A stretch of 15,166 nucleotides of DNA from Planctomycetota bacterium (GTDB lineage Bacteria > Planctomycetota > Phycisphaerae > WQYP01). Below are positions 14,280 through 15,166 of the stretch, piece after piece. The first letter of the stretch is position 1. Each line of letters starts with the position of its first letter. The translations under genes were made by a program, and so were the position numbers. The stretch spans positions 1 to 15,166 of the forward strand of contig JAJYGE010000494.1 in assembly GCA_021785155.1 (NCBI GenBank), given 5' to 3'. The notes beneath the pieces were generated by a model. The model did not search any database and was not told the DNA's origin. It saw nothing but the letters and a program-made list of their open reading frames with translations.

Positions 14280-15166
14280 TCATGGTACCCTTGCGTCCAT
14301 GCCCGAACAATCCCAGGAACGCCCATCACGAGCCAGTAACTCATCGGCGGCCTGCGGCCCCCAGGTTCCCGGTTCATAAAGGACCAATGGCGGCGTGCCC
14401 GCGGACCAGGACTCTTCAATGCGGTCAATAATCTTCCACGCGCTTTCCACTTCATCGCGGCGGATAAAGAGCGTGGAATCTCCCAGCATGGCATCAAGCA
14501 GCAAGCGTTCATAGGCTTCAGGTGAATAACTGCCGAACGCTTCGTTGTATTCAAAATCCATGTGCGTCGGGGCGATGCGCGTAACCGTGCCGGGACGTTT
14601 GGCGTTAATCAATAATGAAATACCCTCCTTGGGTTGAATTCGCAAGGTCAGGATATTGCGCGCCAGATTTCCGCCCGGAGCGTTAAACAGGACTCCCGGG
14701 GCGCAATTAAAGTGAATGCTTACTTCCGATCCCTGACGCTTCAAATGTTTGCCGCTTCGCAGATAAAACGGCACGCCGTGCCACCGCCAGTTGTTAATAT
14801 CCAACTTAACCGCCGCATAGGTTTCAGTCTGACTATCCTGTGCCACGCCGCGCTCATTGTGATAGCCGATTACCGGCTTACCATCCACCGTGCCCTCCTT
14901 ATATTGCCCGCGCACCGTATGAATGGCCACTTCCTGCGGCGTAAAGGGATGAATTGATTTGAGCACCCGGACTTTTTCATCACGGATGGCATCGCCATCC
15001 AATGTCACCGGCGGTTCCATGGCAATGAGTGTCAAAAGCTGCATAAGATGATTCTGCACCATATCCCGCAGCGTACCGGCATTTTCAAAATATCCGCCCC
15101 GCCCTTCCACACCCAACGTTTCACCTACCGTTATCTGGACATGATCTACATAACGCCGATTCCATA
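14280..15166 (-). CDS. zwf: Glucose-6-phosphate 1-dehydrogenase, 3' part
   Basis: The frame is open to the end of the window, so the N-terminus, including the NADP-binding fold and the RIDHYLGKE active site, lies beyond base 15166. About 294 C-terminal residues of a usual 480-510 are visible. The enzyme oxidises glucose-6-phosphate to 6-phosphogluconolactone, making NADPH at the entry to the pentose-phosphate pathway. Conserved blocks are WNRRYVDHVQITVGETLGVE, GYFENAGTLRDMVQNHLMQL, VPFYLRSGKHL and the C-terminal EAYERLLLDAMLGDSTLFI. The reading frame crosses the TTG at 15116 as an internal Leu codon, not a start. The glycine-oxidase gene follows 52 bases downstream; no 6-phosphogluconolactonase gene is seen on this side. 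The identification is secure. Confidence 0.96.
   Translation of the reverse strand, partial: WNRRYVDHVQITVGETLGVEGRGGYFENAGTLRDMVQNHLMQLLTLIAMEPPVTLDGDAIRDEKVRVLKSIHPFTPQEVAIHTVRGQYKEGTVDGKPVIGYHNERGVAQDSQTETYAAVKLDINNWRWHGVPFYLRSGKHLKRQGSEVSIHFNCAPGVLFNAPGGNLARNILTLRIQPKEGISLLINAKRPGTVTRIAPTHMDFEYNEAFGSYSPEAYERLLLDAMLGDSTLFIRRDEVESAWKIIDRIEESWSAGTPPLVLYEPGTWGPQAADELLARDGRSWDCSGMDARVP

Noticed and set aside
14243..14554. Minus-strand open frame overlapping zwf
   Set aside because: It is a shadow of zwf, which has strong family motifs throughout this stretch.
1..15166. CRISPR arrays, insertion sequences, phage or defence genes
   Set aside because: No tandem spaced repeats, terminal inverted repeats with a transposase, or defence-type domains were seen on either strand.

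Overview
The window looks like a chromosomal segment from a Gram-negative-type bacterium with an outer membrane, most likely a member of the Planctomycetota (perhaps Phycisphaerae). This assignment is inference. It rests on a BON-DUF1207 outer-membrane-type protein, a helix-turn-helix protein with two C-terminal membrane helices and a Gly/Ser-rich linker of a kind I associate with planctomycetes, an OmpA-domain lipoprotein, and scattered single-gene housekeeping functions instead of large operons. G+C looks moderate by eye and fairly uniform. I see no transposase, phage gene, rRNA, tRNA or CRISPR array.

Layout, left to right. (1) 1-696, plus strand: the 3' part of an aldose 1-epimerase gene, closed by a strong intrinsic terminator at 725-773. 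(2) 883-4212, minus strand: a two-gene unit in which a membrane-anchored SurA/PpiD-like chaperone gene is followed after 9 bases by an MFS transporter gene. (3) 4364-5504, plus strand: prfB (release factor 2), whose full protein requires a +1 frameshift at CTT-TGA-C. (4) 5505-5733: a gene-free spacer with inverted repeats. (5) 5734-8642, minus strand: a PmtA-like SAM methyltransferase, an OmpA-type lipoprotein with its own terminator, and the HTH-membrane protein, each separated by about 110-200 bases. (6) 8741-9800, minus strand: a sirohydrochlorin chelatase (CbiX/SirB type) with a cysteine-rich tail, followed by a small membrane-anchored protein. (7) 10022-13097, plus strand: a gluzincin-like protein with HQxxH in place of HExxH, nadA, and a BON-DUF1207 protein. 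(8) 13088-15166, minus strand: zwf (3' part) followed by a ThiO-like glycine oxidase.

Functionally the window mixes central metabolism (aldose mutarotation, the pentose-phosphate entry step), cofactor synthesis (NAD via NadA, siroheme/cobamide via CbiX, thiamin via ThiO), translation termination (RF2) and cell-envelope maintenance (PpiD-like chaperone, OmpA lipoprotein, DUF1207 barrel, phospholipid-methyltransferase-like enzyme). Neighbours do not form one obvious pathway.

I found no convincing new multi-gene system. The best leads are: prfB keeps the slippery site but lacks the usual internal Shine-Dalgarno stimulator and has SPY where RF2 normally has SPF; a 16-bp dyad lies just upstream of the HTH-membrane gene; the chelatase has a seven-cysteine tail; the HQxxH protein may be an inactivated metallopeptidase; and the spacer after prfB can form mutually exclusive hairpins between 11-bp direct repeats.
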